From contig OMTF01000039.1 of the NCBI GenBank assembly GCA_900313925.1, forward strand, positions 1-53,538: DNA of 53,538 bases, read 5' to 3'. Each line of letters opens with the position of its first letter. Position 1 is the stretch's first letter. Under the pieces are notes generated by a model that was not told where the DNA came from, did not search any database, and saw nothing but the letters and a program-made list of their open reading frames with translations. The position numbers and the translations under genes were made by a program. This document shows positions 33,584 to 42,641 of the stretch, piece by piece. This stretch comes from an uncultured Eubacteriales bacterium. GTDB lineage: Bacteria; Bacillota; Clostridia; Oscillospirales; Oscillospiraceae.

Positions 33584-34076
33584 TTTCTTTCCTCCAGCCC
33601 TTGGCTTTTCTTTCGATTTCATCAATAATTTCGTTCGGGACAAATCCCGCCAGATCGGCTCCATAGCGGGCCATTTCCCGTACTACGGAGGAACTCAGAA
33701 ACGTGTATTTTGAGCTGGCAGTCAGAAAAAGAGTTTCCAGCTCGGGACTAATTTTCTTGTTAATCAGATTCATCTGAAACTCATACTCAAAATCGGAAGT
33801 CGCCCGCAGTCCCTTCACGATCACTGCCTTCGGATATTTTTTTGCATACTCCGCAAGCATGTGATCGGACGTGTCCACATCCACATTTGGGTAGCGGCGG
33901 ACAGATCGGCGGACCATATCGACTCTCTCCTCCATAGTAAACATCGGGGAGGTCTTGCTGGAATTAACCATGACACAGACAATGACTCGATCAAAGATTT
34001 TCGAAGCCCGGCGGATAATGTTCAGATGTCCCAGTGTAATCGGATCAAAACTCCCCGGACAGATGGCGATGCTCAT
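33576..34076 (-). CDS. coaD: Phosphopantetheine adenylyltransferase
   Basis: 166 residues. It catalyses the penultimate step of coenzyme A synthesis. It has ICPGSFDPITLGHLNII (the nucleotidyltransferase TxGH site), VKGLRATSDFEYEFQM, and the ATP-binding SSSVVREMARYG. The start overlaps the rsmD stop in an ATGA. Confidence 0.97.
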   Translation of the reverse strand: MSIAICPGSFDPITLGHLNIIRRASKIFDRVIVCVMVNSSKTSPMFTMEERVDMVRRSVRRYPNVDVDTSDHMLAEYAKKYPKAVIVKGLRATSDFEYEFQMNLINKKISPELETLFLTASSKYTFLSSSVVREMARYGADLAGFVPNEIIDEIERKAKGWRKENG

Positions 34077-34615
34077 TTCCCTGGCTCCTTGCGGTACAGC
34101 GATATATTAATTCTGCCGTAGTGATAAGTCTTTCTCAACATATATCGTCTAAAAGCCGCGGGCAACGTATAATTCCGGCGGCTTTCACAGACGATTATAC
34201 CACCGGGCAACAGGATGTCAATTGCGTCTATCGCCTTTAATACGGGCTCATAAAGTCCGTCATCGTACGGGGGATCCAGATAGATTAGATCGAACTTCTG
34301 TCCGCTTTCGAGAAACATCCGGGCGTCGGCACAAAGCACACGTCCGGAAAGCCCCGTGCGTTTCAGGTTCTCCTTTACGATCCGAACGGCTTTTGGATCC
34401 CGATCCACAAAAGTGCAGTCCGCTGCGCCCCGGCTTAAGCATTCGATTCCCATCTGACCGGTTCCGGCGAAAAGGTCCAGTACGTGCTTTCCCGGAATCT
34501 CAAACTGCAGAATATTGAAGACCGCTTCCTTCACGCTGTCCGCTGTAGGCCGGATACTGCTGTCCTGCGGGGTGAGAAGCTTCCGCCCCCTCGCACTGCC
34601 TGTAATAACTCTCAT
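34073..34615 (-). CDS. rsmD: 16S rRNA (guanine-966 N2)-methyltransferase
   Basis: 180 residues. MRVITGSARGRKL begins the family; VLDLFAGTGQMGIECLSRGA is the SAM site; YLDPPYDDGLY holds the catalytic DPPY. It overlaps uvrC (ATGA-type) and coaD by four bases each, so uvrC-rsmD-coaD-coiled-coil is one operon. Confidence 0.96.
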   Translation of the reverse strand: MRVITGSARGRKLLTPQDSSIRPTADSVKEAVFNILQFEIPGKHVLDLFAGTGQMGIECLSRGAADCTFVDRDPKAVRIVKENLKRTGLSGRVLCADARMFLESGQKFDLIYLDPPYDDGLYEPVLKAIDAIDILLPGGIIVCESRRNYTLPAAFRRYMLRKTYHYGRINISLYRKEPGK

Positions 34616-36450
34616 GTACAGTTCTCCCCTTCGTTCCTCCGAGGCGCAGCGCCTTCGTGAAAGTACTCATAGACCGCTTCCGCCGCAGTAGAGGGAAGCA
34701 CTTCGGCAAGTTCTCCGATCTCCGCCCTGCGTACTGCCGCAACGGATCGGAAATGCTGCAGAAGCTGTGTTCGTCTCTTCGGTCCGATGCCGGGAATCCC
34801 GTCCAGTTCGGAATGGAGCATTCCTGTGCGCACCTGCCGCTGAAAGGAAATGGCGGAGCGATGCGTCTCTTCCTGTATATTTCCGATCAGCGCGAAAACC
34901 GCCGGATTTCCGGTAAGGCCAATCTCCCTGCCTTCACTGTTCACCAAGGCTCTTGTTCGATGCCTTCCGTCCTTCACCATGCCCCAGACCGGAATTGACA
35001 GAGACAGCGAACGCACTACCTCCTCGGCTGCGGCCGCTTGGCCGGTGCCACCGTCTACCAGAAGCAGATCCGGCAGGATGGAAAATTTTTCGTCACCATC
35101 AAGATAGTGCCGGTATCTCCTTTCGACCGCCTGCCGCATGCTCTCGTAGTCGTTTCGCAGCTCAAGATCCCGAATATGGAACTTTCGGTAGTCGCGCTTC
35201 AGCGGCTTTCCATCCTGGTGGACCGTCATAGCCGCCACAATGCCGGTATCTCCGAGATTTGAAATATCAAATGCCTCAATGCGGTGGGGAAATGCCGGAA
35301 GATCCAGCATTCGCTGCAGGTTTTCCAGTGTCTTGCTCCGTCTCTGCTCCGCGCTGGTTCTCCGCTCGCATTCTTCCTTAGCGTTGAGGTTTGCTGTCGC
35401 CACAAGGCCGGCCCGTTCCCCTTTTACGGGAACCTCTACATACACCTTCCGCCCGGCTAGCTCGGAAAGCCAGCGGGAAATTTCCGCCCGATCCTCTGTT
35501 TCCGCAGGCAGCAGAATCGTACGGGGCCACGCTCCCCGATCCCGATAGTAAAGTCTTACAAGGTCTGAGAGTGCCTCCGAGTCTTCCTCCAGGGGTTCCG
35601 GGATAATGCGAAAGTCCTTCCCCGCCAGATCGCCGTTTTGGTAATGCAGAACGGTAAAGCAGCACTTCACGCCGCGATGGAATCCAATGGCGTCAGTATC
35701 CGCAAACCGGGTTGCTATAACCCGCTGCCGGTTGGAAAGCTCCTCAATTGCACGGATTCGATCCCGGAAAGTGGCAGCCTGCTCGAACTGCATATTCTGC
35801 GAAGCGTCTTCCATTTTACGCCGAAGTTCCTCCAGCAGCTCTTCCGTTTTTCCTTCCAGAATCCACTCCGCCTGCGAGATCGCCGCCCGATACTGCTCAG
35901 GGGAAAGAGATGAGCGGCACCAGCCGCTGCAAGTCCCCATCTGGTAGTTTATACAGGGTCTCTGCTTATCCAGATCCCGCGGAAATTGTCTGGAGCAGGT
36001 CGGAAGCTTCAGCGTCTGGCAAAGCGTCCGGATAATTTCCCGTGTCGTATTGCGTCCGCCGAACGGGCCAAAATAGCGGGCACCATCTTCCGCCGTATGG
36101 TTTTCAATGCTGAATTCCGGATATTCGGCACGATCGTCTATGCGGATAAAAGGATAGGTCTTATCATCCTTCAGCAGAATATTATAGTGCGGCTTATGGC
36201 GCTTGATCAGGGAATTTTCCAGCAGTAAGGCTTCGAACTCGGAATTGGCTACAATAACATTAAAGTCCGCTACCTTTTCCACCATGGCGGCAACCTTTGG
36301 GAGGTGCTCCCCATGGAAGTAGCTGGAAACGCGGTTTTTCAGTTTTTTCGCTTTTCCGATGTAAATAATCTCTCCCGCGGCATTCTGCATCAGATAGACG
36401 CCCGGCAGCATTGGAAGATTATTTGCTTTCTCTGCCAGCGTTTCCTCCAT
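34612..36450 (-). CDS. uvrC: Excinuclease ABC subunit C
   Basis: 612 residues. It has an N-terminal GIY-YIG nuclease (PGVYLMQN with IIYIGKAKKLKNRVSSYF, residues 19-46), a UVR helical hairpin around residues 205-240, the RNase H-like UvrC domain (EAFDISNLGDT, LLLVDGGTGQAAAAEEV), and C-terminal helix-hairpin-helix (DGIPGIGPKRRTQLLQHF). It cuts on both sides of lesions marked by UvrAB. Its ribosome binding site lies only about 15 bases after the HPr terminator. Confidence 0.97.
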   Translation of the reverse strand: MEETLAEKANNLPMLPGVYLMQNAAGEIIYIGKAKKLKNRVSSYFHGEHLPKVAAMVEKVADFNVIVANSEFEALLLENSLIKRHKPHYNILLKDDKTYPFIRIDDRAEYPEFSIENHTAEDGARYFGPFGGRNTTREIIRTLCQTLKLPTCSRQFPRDLDKQRPCINYQMGTCSGWCRSSLSPEQYRAAISQAEWILEGKTEELLEELRRKMEDASQNMQFEQAATFRDRIRAIEELSNRQRVIATRFADTDAIGFHRGVKCCFTVLHYQNGDLAGKDFRIIPEPLEEDSEALSDLVRLYYRDRGAWPRTILLPAETEDRAEISRWLSELAGRKVYVEVPVKGERAGLVATANLNAKEECERRTSAEQRRSKTLENLQRMLDLPAFPHRIEAFDISNLGDTGIVAAMTVHQDGKPLKRDYRKFHIRDLELRNDYESMRQAVERRYRHYLDGDEKFSILPDLLLVDGGTGQAAAAEEVVRSLSLSIPVWGMVKDGRHRTRALVNSEGREIGLTGNPAVFALIGNIQEETHRSAISFQRQVRTGMLHSELDGIPGIGPKRRTQLLQHFRSVAAVRRAEIGELAEVLPSTAAEAVYEYFHEGAAPRRNEGENCT

Positions 36451-36476
36451 TTCCGTTCTTCCTCCCGGTTTTTGAA

Positions 36477-36505
36477 ATAAAAGGGAGCGTGCAGAACACG
36501 CTCCC
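36477..36505 (-). terminator. Terminator of the HPr gene, immediately upstream of uvrC
   Basis: Minus strand: GGGAGCGTG, loop TTCTG, CACGCTCCC, then TTTTATTT. The HPr stop is 28 bases upstream and the uvrC start 27 bases downstream. Confidence 0.85.
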
Positions 36506-36532
36506 GTCAGAATCTATGTTGTCCGTTCATAC

Positions 36533-36799
36533 TCAGGATTCCGTGAAATCGTGGTTGATCAAGTCAACCAGCGCCTTCACCGCTTCCTCTTCATCTACGC
36601 CATCGGCTTTGATGGTTACGGTGGTTCCCTTTACAATGCCCAGTGAAAGGACTCCCAGCAAACTTTTGGCATTGACGCAACGGTCGTCCTTCATGATCCA
36701 GATGCTGCTCTTGAACTCGTTCGCCTTCTGGATAAAGAAGGTGGCCGGACGGGCGTGTAGTCCAACCTGGTTATTAATAACCGCATCTTGCTGTTTCAT
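36533..36799 (-). CDS. ptsH: Phosphocarrier protein HPr
   Basis: 88 residues. VGLHARPATFF contains the phospho-accepting His (residue 15), and AKSLLGVLSLG contains the regulatory Ser site at about 46. Both are present, so this is HPr rather than the His-less Crh. It relays phosphate from enzyme I to sugar permeases and, when Ser-phosphorylated, serves CcpA repression. No other PTS gene is adjacent. It has its own promoter and terminator. Confidence 0.95.
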   Translation of the reverse strand: MKQQDAVINNQVGLHARPATFFIQKANEFKSSIWIMKDDRCVNAKSLLGVLSLGIVKGTTVTIKADGVDEEEAVKALVDLINHDFTES

Positions 36800-36838
36800 A
36801 AAATGCTCCTTCTGCTACTCCAAATGTTCAGTAGCTTT

Positions 36839-36867
36839 AATGTAGCAAAAAATAGAATGAGCGTCAA
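36839..36867 (-). promoter_or_regulatory. Promoter of the HPr gene
   Basis: Minus strand: TTGACG (36867-36862), 17 bases, TACATT (36844-36839). The surrounding region is strongly AT-rich. Confidence 0.65.
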
Positions 36868-36973
36868 TACAAAGCATAAATTTTGACTTTTATTTTGGTG
36901 CTTTTTCACATGAATTTTCTAAAGAATGTTTGTCTGGCTGGTAAAATTTCTTCGCCCCGCCGCATGAACGCCT

Positions 36974-39352
36974 TCAGCGCAAGGTTACTACCGTGACACC
37001 TGCCTCCCCTTCTCCAAAAGTCCCCAGGCGAAAGCTCTTTACATTCTTATTTTTCTTCAGCATTTCCTGTATTGCCCGGCGGAGGGCGCCCGTTCCCTTG
37101 CCATGGATGATCGTAACGCTTTCCATCCGTGCCAGAAACGCATCGTCTATATATCGCTCCGCCGTCATTACCGCGTCTATGCTGTCCATGCCTCGAAGAT
37201 CGATTTCCGCGGGAACCGCCTCATGCCGAATGGAGGTTCGTCCGACGCCTTTCGGTTTCGTTTTTTCCGGCTTTGCTCCTTCAACCAGGAGCAGTTTGTC
37301 TTCCTTTAGATGATAAAGAACCGATCCCACGCGCAATTCCACCGTACGGTCCTTCGATACGGATTCCACTGTCCCGCGTGTTCCCATGGCCTTGATTTCG
37401 GCGGTATCCCCCGTCCGCAGAGGCCGTGAAGAAGTGCGGGAGTCCTCCTCTGGAAGAGCGCCTGCGCCTAATTTTGTCTCCGCATCGTTTATTTTCTTCA
37501 GAATTGCCGTTCGCTTCTTATTTTCCTCGTCGGCGCTGGCGTGCCGCTCCGCATCCTTTCGCATCGAGTCCAGCTGCGCGTATGTCTGTTCCGCCGTACG
37601 GCGCGCCTGCTCCAAGATGCGTCGTGCCTCGCGCTCTGTTTTCTCATCGGCTTTCTCAAGCCGTACGGAAAGTTCCGCCCGGAGGCGGGAAGCCTCCCGC
37701 CTCTCTGCTTCTGCCTGCCGCGTCTTCTCCGCCGCCGCTTCACGCTCCGCTTCCAGAGAGTGCCGTGTCTGTTCCAGTTTTTCTATGGTTGCTTCAAAGG
37801 TTGCGTTTTCCGTTCCGATGCGCGCTTTCGCATCTTGAATGATCGCTTCATTTAATCCGAGCCGTGAGGAAATTGCGAAGGCATTGCTCTTTCCCGGAAT
37901 TCCCACGAGCAGACGATAGGTCGGGCGCAGCGTTTCGACGTCAAACTCGCAGGAGGCGTTCTGAACGCCTTTCTCCTCCGTCGCATAGACCTTCAATTCC
38001 GCGTAGTGCGTCGTCGCAGCGATGACAGAACCCCTCCCGCGGGCATATTCGATAATCGATACCGCAAGCGCCGCTCCCTCCGTCGGATCGGTGCCCGCTC
38101 CCAATTCATCGAACAGAAGGAGCGTCCCTTCGCCGCAGAAATTGAGCATTTCCACAATATTCGTCATATGTGCGGAGAATGTGGAAAGACTCTGCTCTAT
38201 GCTCTGCTCATCACCGATGTCGGCAAGAATGCCGTCAAATACCGGTACATTGCTTCCCTCCTCTGCGGGAATATGGAGGCCGCACTGCGCCATTGCACAG
38301 AGCAGTCCGATGGTCTTGAGGCTGACTGTCTTTCCTCCCGTATTGGGCCCGGTAATGACTAGCGTATCGAAGTCCCCGCCCAGTTCCAGATCAATGGGTA
38401 CCGCCGTATCCCTTGGAAGCAGGGGGTGTCTGGCCTTTCGGAAGACAATCCGGTCAGACAGTTCCGGCAGAACGGCCTTCATGGCATAGGAAAGGTCCGC
38501 CTTTGCAAAAATAAGATCCAGTCTCGTAAGCAGGGAGAAATTCTCTTCCATGTTGTCCCGGTCCTCTGCGCAGCGGGCGGAAAGCTCGGCAAGAATTCTC
38601 TCCATTTCCGCTTTCTCTTTCGCCGTCAGTTCCCGCAGCTCGTTATTCGCCTTCACGGCACCCATCGGTTCAATAAAAAGTGTGGAACCGGAACCGGAGA
38701 CATCGTGCACAAGCCCCTGGATCGCATTGCGGTACTCGGATTTCACCGGCACCACATAGCGCCCGGATCTTGTCGTAATAATCGGTTCCTGCAGCGCCTT
38801 GGCATAAGTCGGAGAGGAAATAACACGGTTCAATGTATCGCGAGCTCGCTCGGAAGCCGCCCGCATTCTGCGTCGGATTTGCGCCAGTTCCGACGATGCA
38901 TCGTCCGCAATTTCCCCTGCCGCGGGAATTGCTGCCGTGATTGCATCTTCCAGAACGCGGTTCGGTCGGAGTGCGTAAAAGAGCGGATCGATAGCGGTTT
39001 TCTCCGTATTGTCATCGGCAAGATAGCTCTTTACCGTCCGAGTGCAGCGAAGAACCCCCGCGATCTGCAGCAGTTCTTTGGTATCCAGCGTACCGCCGAG
39101 ATCCGCGCGCGAAAGCGCCGGCCGGATATCGCGGAGTCCCGAGAAGGATGGGGCTCCGCGCACGGCAGCCATATTCTTTGCCGCGCTCGTTTCTTCCAGC
39201 CTCCTGCGGATCTCTCTCCCGTCCGAAGCCGGGCGGAGCTTCCGTGCCTCTTCTTTTGCTTCTTCGGATACGCAGTGATCGACCAGCATTTGCAGTACAG
39301 CCGGAAGTTCCAGCGTTTGCAGAGACTTCTCGTATAATTCTTTCTGATTCAT
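36974..39352 (-). CDS. mutS2: MutS2, ribosome-collision splitting ATPase / endonuclease
   Basis: 792 residues. The N-terminal MutS-core helices are followed by an ABC-type ATPase (Walker A GPNTGGKTVSLKT, Walker B LLLFDELGAGTDPTEG). A long Glu/Arg/Ala coiled-coil covers about 510-630. A KOW-like patch (TGDTAEIKAMGTRGTVESV) is followed by a C-terminal Smr domain (IDLRGMDSIDAV, IIHGKGTGALRRAI). In B. subtilis MutS2 splits collided ribosomes and feeds ribosome quality control, and in other species it suppresses recombination. It is 15 bases downstream of recO. Confidence 0.95.
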   Translation of the reverse strand: MNQKELYEKSLQTLELPAVLQMLVDHCVSEEAKEEARKLRPASDGREIRRRLEETSAAKNMAAVRGAPSFSGLRDIRPALSRADLGGTLDTKELLQIAGVLRCTRTVKSYLADDNTEKTAIDPLFYALRPNRVLEDAITAAIPAAGEIADDASSELAQIRRRMRAASERARDTLNRVISSPTYAKALQEPIITTRSGRYVVPVKSEYRNAIQGLVHDVSGSGSTLFIEPMGAVKANNELRELTAKEKAEMERILAELSARCAEDRDNMEENFSLLTRLDLIFAKADLSYAMKAVLPELSDRIVFRKARHPLLPRDTAVPIDLELGGDFDTLVITGPNTGGKTVSLKTIGLLCAMAQCGLHIPAEEGSNVPVFDGILADIGDEQSIEQSLSTFSAHMTNIVEMLNFCGEGTLLLFDELGAGTDPTEGAALAVSIIEYARGRGSVIAATTHYAELKVYATEEKGVQNASCEFDVETLRPTYRLLVGIPGKSNAFAISSRLGLNEAIIQDAKARIGTENATFEATIEKLEQTRHSLEAEREAAAEKTRQAEAERREASRLRAELSVRLEKADEKTEREARRILEQARRTAEQTYAQLDSMRKDAERHASADEENKKRTAILKKINDAETKLGAGALPEEDSRTSSRPLRTGDTAEIKAMGTRGTVESVSKDRTVELRVGSVLYHLKEDKLLLVEGAKPEKTKPKGVGRTSIRHEAVPAEIDLRGMDSIDAVMTAERYIDDAFLARMESVTIIHGKGTGALRRAIQEMLKKNKNVKSFRLGTFGEGEAGVTVVTLR

Positions 39353-39367
39353 CGTATTTTCCTTATA

Positions 39368-40186
39368 TCAGGGTGCCTTTGCGCCGGAATTTTCCTCGGG
39401 CGCTTCCCCGCCGTCCTTGCTTTGCGGTTCCGTTCGGGGCTCCGAAAAGCGAACCGATCGCCAGTAATCCAGGCTCCCGAATCGTCGTTCCGCTTTTTGC
39501 AGGAAATATCTTTCTGCAAGGTCCGAAAAATGCCGCATGGTTTCGGGGTCGGCTGTAAAGGACAGCATTTTCTTTGCGGGTGCGGTAAGCACCTGTCGCA
39601 TCAGGCGCAGTTCCTCCGGCCGGATTTCCTCGTAGCCCGGTTCCAGATTCTGGCACGACGTGCATACCAGATCCCCGTTTTCCACGGAGAAAAGTGCTTT
39701 TTCCGGATCGGCTCTCCCGCAGACCCTGCACCCGAGCAGATCCGGCTCATATCCGGAAATTGCGGCAAGACGCCACTCAAAGACCGCTTTAATCCTGCTT
39801 TCTGAAGCAAGTCCGCGGCTTAGGGCATAAAGGCTGTTGAGCCCAAGCTGCAGCATCGCAGGCTCCGGGATATTCTCTTCGGAAAATGCTTCCAGGCATT
39901 CCGCCAGATAGCAGCCAAGAGCAAGCGCGGAAAGGCTCTGCCGCAGCTCATGAAAATCCTCGATTCGGTTCGCTTCATTGACGGTCCAGCGGCCTCTGTT
40001 TCCGAACATTGTAAATTCCGAATAGCACAGCGGTTCGGTCTGCGCCGCCAAATGGCTTCCCTTGCGCAGTGCTCCCCGTGCCTTGACGGTCATGCGCCCG
40101 TCCTCCGGTGTCAGAAGGGTAAGGATCCGGTCAGCTTCCTTGTAGCGGACCGTACGGAGTACCAGCGCCGGTGTTGTTCTGTACAT
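39368..40186 (-). CDS. recO: DNA repair protein RecO
   Basis: 272 residues. An OB-fold N-terminus (TTPALVLRTVRYKEADRILTLLT, in part) is followed by a helical region and a four-Cys zinc motif CRVCG, then CTSC. It loads RecA with RecF/RecR. It lies three bases after era, the usual order in Firmicutes. The last 30 residues are a charged tail. Confidence 0.94.
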   Translation of the reverse strand: MYRTTPALVLRTVRYKEADRILTLLTPEDGRMTVKARGALRKGSHLAAQTEPLCYSEFTMFGNRGRWTVNEANRIEDFHELRQSLSALALGCYLAECLEAFSEENIPEPAMLQLGLNSLYALSRGLASESRIKAVFEWRLAAISGYEPDLLGCRVCGRADPEKALFSVENGDLVCTSCQNLEPGYEEIRPEELRLMRQVLTAPAKKMLSFTADPETMRHFSDLAERYFLQKAERRFGSLDYWRSVRFSEPRTEPQSKDGGEAPEENSGAKAP

Positions 40187-40189
40187 CGA

Positions 40190-41080
40190 TCAGTCCTCGG
40201 TATAGCCGAAGTTTTTCAGCTGCGCATCGGAATCGCGCCAGTTTTCCCGGACCTTTACCCATGTCTGAAGAAAAACTTTGGTTCCAAGAAGCGCCTCCAT
40301 GTCCCTGCGCGCCTCCGCTCCGATCTTTTTCAGCATGGCCCCGTGCTTTCCGATAATAATTCCCTTATGGCTTTCCTTTTCGCAGTAGATCGTTGCTTCG
40401 ATTTCCGCTAGCCCGTCCTCTCTTTCCCGGAAACGGGTGATTTCCACCGCCGTTCCATGCGGTACTTCCTTGTCCAAGCAGGAAAGCAGCTTCTCCCGCA
40501 CGAGCTCTGCGCAAATCTGTCTTTCCGGCTGGTCTGTAATCATGTCCTCGGGGTAAAGAGCGGGGCCTTCCGAAGCGTATTCATGCAGCGTGTGGAACAG
40601 GTCCTCGATGCCGTCGCCTGTTTTCGCAGAAATGGGCACGATGGCGCGGAATACGTTCCGTTCCCCGTATAATGCCATAACCGGAAGCAATTTTTCCGGA
40701 GACACCCTGTCAATCTTGTTAATTGCCAGAATCGCCGGAACGCAGGTGCTTCGGATATTTTCCATCAGTTCCTCTTCTTTCGGAAAAATCTCTGCGGTCG
40801 GCTCCACAAGCATCAGGACAGCATCCACATCCGCTACGCTGCTGCGCACTACGCGTTCCATATACTGGTCCAGTCTTGTTCTGGACGGATGAAAGCCCGG
40901 TGTGTCCAGAAATATATACTGCGTATCGTCCCGGTTTACAACCGCCGAAATCCGGTTTCTCGTCGTCTGGGGCTTGCTTGAAACGATGGCGATTTTCTCC
41001 CCCACCAGCGTATTAATGAGAGTCGATTTACCCACGTTCGGTCTTCCGCAGACGGTGACCATTGCTGTTCTGTCCGTCAT
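40190..41080 (-). CDS. era: Ribosome-assembly GTPase Era
   Basis: 296 residues. The GTPase domain has GRPNVGKSTLINTLVGEKIAI (in part), DTPGFH, NKID and [12 protein letters not shown]-terminal KH domain carries IIIGKHGAMLKKIGAEARRD. It binds the 3' end of 16S rRNA. The ATG overlaps the ybeY stop. The dgkA and cdd genes often found between ybeY and era are absent. Confidence 0.97.
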   Translation of the reverse strand: MTDRTAMVTVCGRPNVGKSTLINTLVGEKIAIVSSKPQTTRNRISAVVNRDDTQYIFLDTPGFHPSRTRLDQYMERVVRSSVADVDAVLMLVEPTAEIFPKEEELMENIRSTCVPAILAINKIDRVSPEKLLPVMALYGERNVFRAIVPISAKTGDGIEDLFHTLHEYASEGPALYPEDMITDQPERQICAELVREKLLSCLDKEVPHGTAVEITRFREREDGLAEIEATIYCEKESHKGIIIGKHGAMLKKIGAEARRDMEALLGTKVFLQTWVKVRENWRDSDAQLKNFGYTED

Positions 41081-41559
41081 TCTTCTTCCCCCATGATTTC
41101 TTTTTCCCGTGCCCGCATTCTCTGTTTCTGCACTCCCTCATCGACATGGTCGTAGCCTAAAAGGTGCAGCATCGAATGAACCGTAAGATAGGAAACTTCC
41201 CGGGCGTAGCTGTGATTCAGTTCCTTTGCCTGCTGCTCACAGCGGGGCAGGCAGAGTGCCATATCTCCCAGCAGCAGGTTCCCCGACTGGGGATCCTTCT
41301 CGCAGTCCTCCGGGCGAAACACGCCGGGAATCAGATTATTCAGCGGAAAACTCAGCACATCCGTAATTCGATCGATCTGCCGATATTCCCGGTTGAGGCT
41401 TCGGATTCCCTCCTCATCCGTCAGAAGAACGCTCACCGTACAGGGATTCTGCACGCCTTCCGCCTGCAGCGTGCGCTCCACCGCCCGTCGGATGAGACCC
41501 GCGGTTTCCGGATGCCCCAGATGCGGCATGCTTCTTGTCAGTTCCACGGTCGGCTTCAT
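41077..41559 (-). CDS. ybeY: Endoribonuclease YbeY
   Basis: 160 residues. The zinc motif HSMLHLLGYDH near residues 128-138 is diagnostic. ITDVLSFPL and GDMALCL are also conserved. It takes part in 16S 3' end maturation and 70S quality control. It overlaps phoH and era by four bases each. Confidence 0.96.
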   Translation of the reverse strand: MKPTVELTRSMPHLGHPETAGLIRRAVERTLQAEGVQNPCTVSVLLTDEEGIRSLNREYRQIDRITDVLSFPLNNLIPGVFRPEDCEKDPQSGNLLLGDMALCLPRCEQQAKELNHSYAREVSYLTVHSMLHLLGYDHVDEGVQKQRMRAREKEIMGEEE

Positions 41560-42563
41560 GGCTTTTTCCTCACATACTTTCTCCGGGATGCCGCTTCCGC
41601 GGGCTGCGGATTTCGGCTGTCATACGCGTCGTACGCCTCGATAATGCGCTGTACCAGCTGATGACGGATTACATCCGCGCCGGTCAGGCAGCAGATGCCG
41701 ATATCCTCGACATGATCCAGAACGCGCATGGCGACTTTCAGGCCTGACTGCTTGTCGGCGGGAAGGTCAATCTGTGTGATATCCCCCGTAATGACCATTT
41801 TCGATCCGAATCCCAGGCGCGTCAGAAACATCTTCATCTGTTCGCGGGATGTGTTCTGCGCCTCATCCAGAATAATAAAGCTGTCATCCAGTGTCCGACC
41901 GCGCATGTACGCCAGCGGCGCAACTTCTATATTTCCCCGCTCCATGTATTTCTGATACGTTTCAGTGCCGAGCATTTCATAGAGTGCATCGTACAGAGGC
42001 CGCAGATAGGGATCCACCTTGCTCTGCAGATCGCCGGGAAGAAATCCGAGCCGTTCTCCGGCCTCGACCGCCGGACGGGTCAGTATGATCCGGTTTACCT
42101 GTTCGGCACGGAAGGCCGCCACCGCCTCCGCTACCGCGAGGTACGTCTTGCCTGTGCCCGCCGGTCCGATTCCCAGGGTGATGGTATTCTGGGCAATGGA
42201 TTCGCAATAGGCCTTCTGTCCCAGCGTTTTCGGCTTTATGGGCTTTCCCTTTGCGGTGATGCATACCACGTCGCCCGCAAGCTCATCGATCTTCGTTTCC
42301 TGCCCCCGACGTACAAGCTTCAGAATATATCGCACGTTCTGCGCATCGATATTCTCGCCTCTTGCCGAAAGCATCAGAAGTCCGTTGATGGCCTTTTCCG
42401 CGAGCAGGACATTTTCCGCCTCTCCCAAAACGTGGATCTGGTTTTCCCGGTCCAGGACTTTCACGTCCAGCTCGGATTCGATGATGCGGAGGTTCTGATC
42501 AAAGGAGCCGAAAACACTGATAACGTTTTCCAGCCGCTCCACCTGGATGGTTTTTTCTATCAT
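41556..42563 (-). CDS. phoH: PhoH-family ATPase
   Basis: 335 residues. The N-terminal region has a KH-like feature, and the P-loop GPAGTGKTYLAVA starts at about residue 137. RPAVEAGERLGFLPGD, LDEAQNTSREQMKMFLTR and GDITQIDLP are the family motifs. PhoH proteins associate with YbeY in RNA metabolism. It is the first gene of phoH-ybeY-era-recO-mutS2. Confidence 0.96.
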   Translation of the reverse strand: MIEKTIQVERLENVISVFGSFDQNLRIIESELDVKVLDRENQIHVLGEAENVLLAEKAINGLLMLSARGENIDAQNVRYILKLVRRGQETKIDELAGDVVCITAKGKPIKPKTLGQKAYCESIAQNTITLGIGPAGTGKTYLAVAEAVAAFRAEQVNRIILTRPAVEAGERLGFLPGDLQSKVDPYLRPLYDALYEMLGTETYQKYMERGNIEVAPLAYMRGRTLDDSFIILDEAQNTSREQMKMFLTRLGFGSKMVITGDITQIDLPADKQSGLKVAMRVLDHVEDIGICCLTGADVIRHQLVQRIIEAYDAYDSRNPQPAEAASRRKYVRKKP

Positions 42564-42641
42564 GGGTCGTTATTATCCCTCACAAACCGTATGAATTGCT
42601 TTTATCTTAGCACCCGCCGGAGATGTTTTCCATACGAACCG

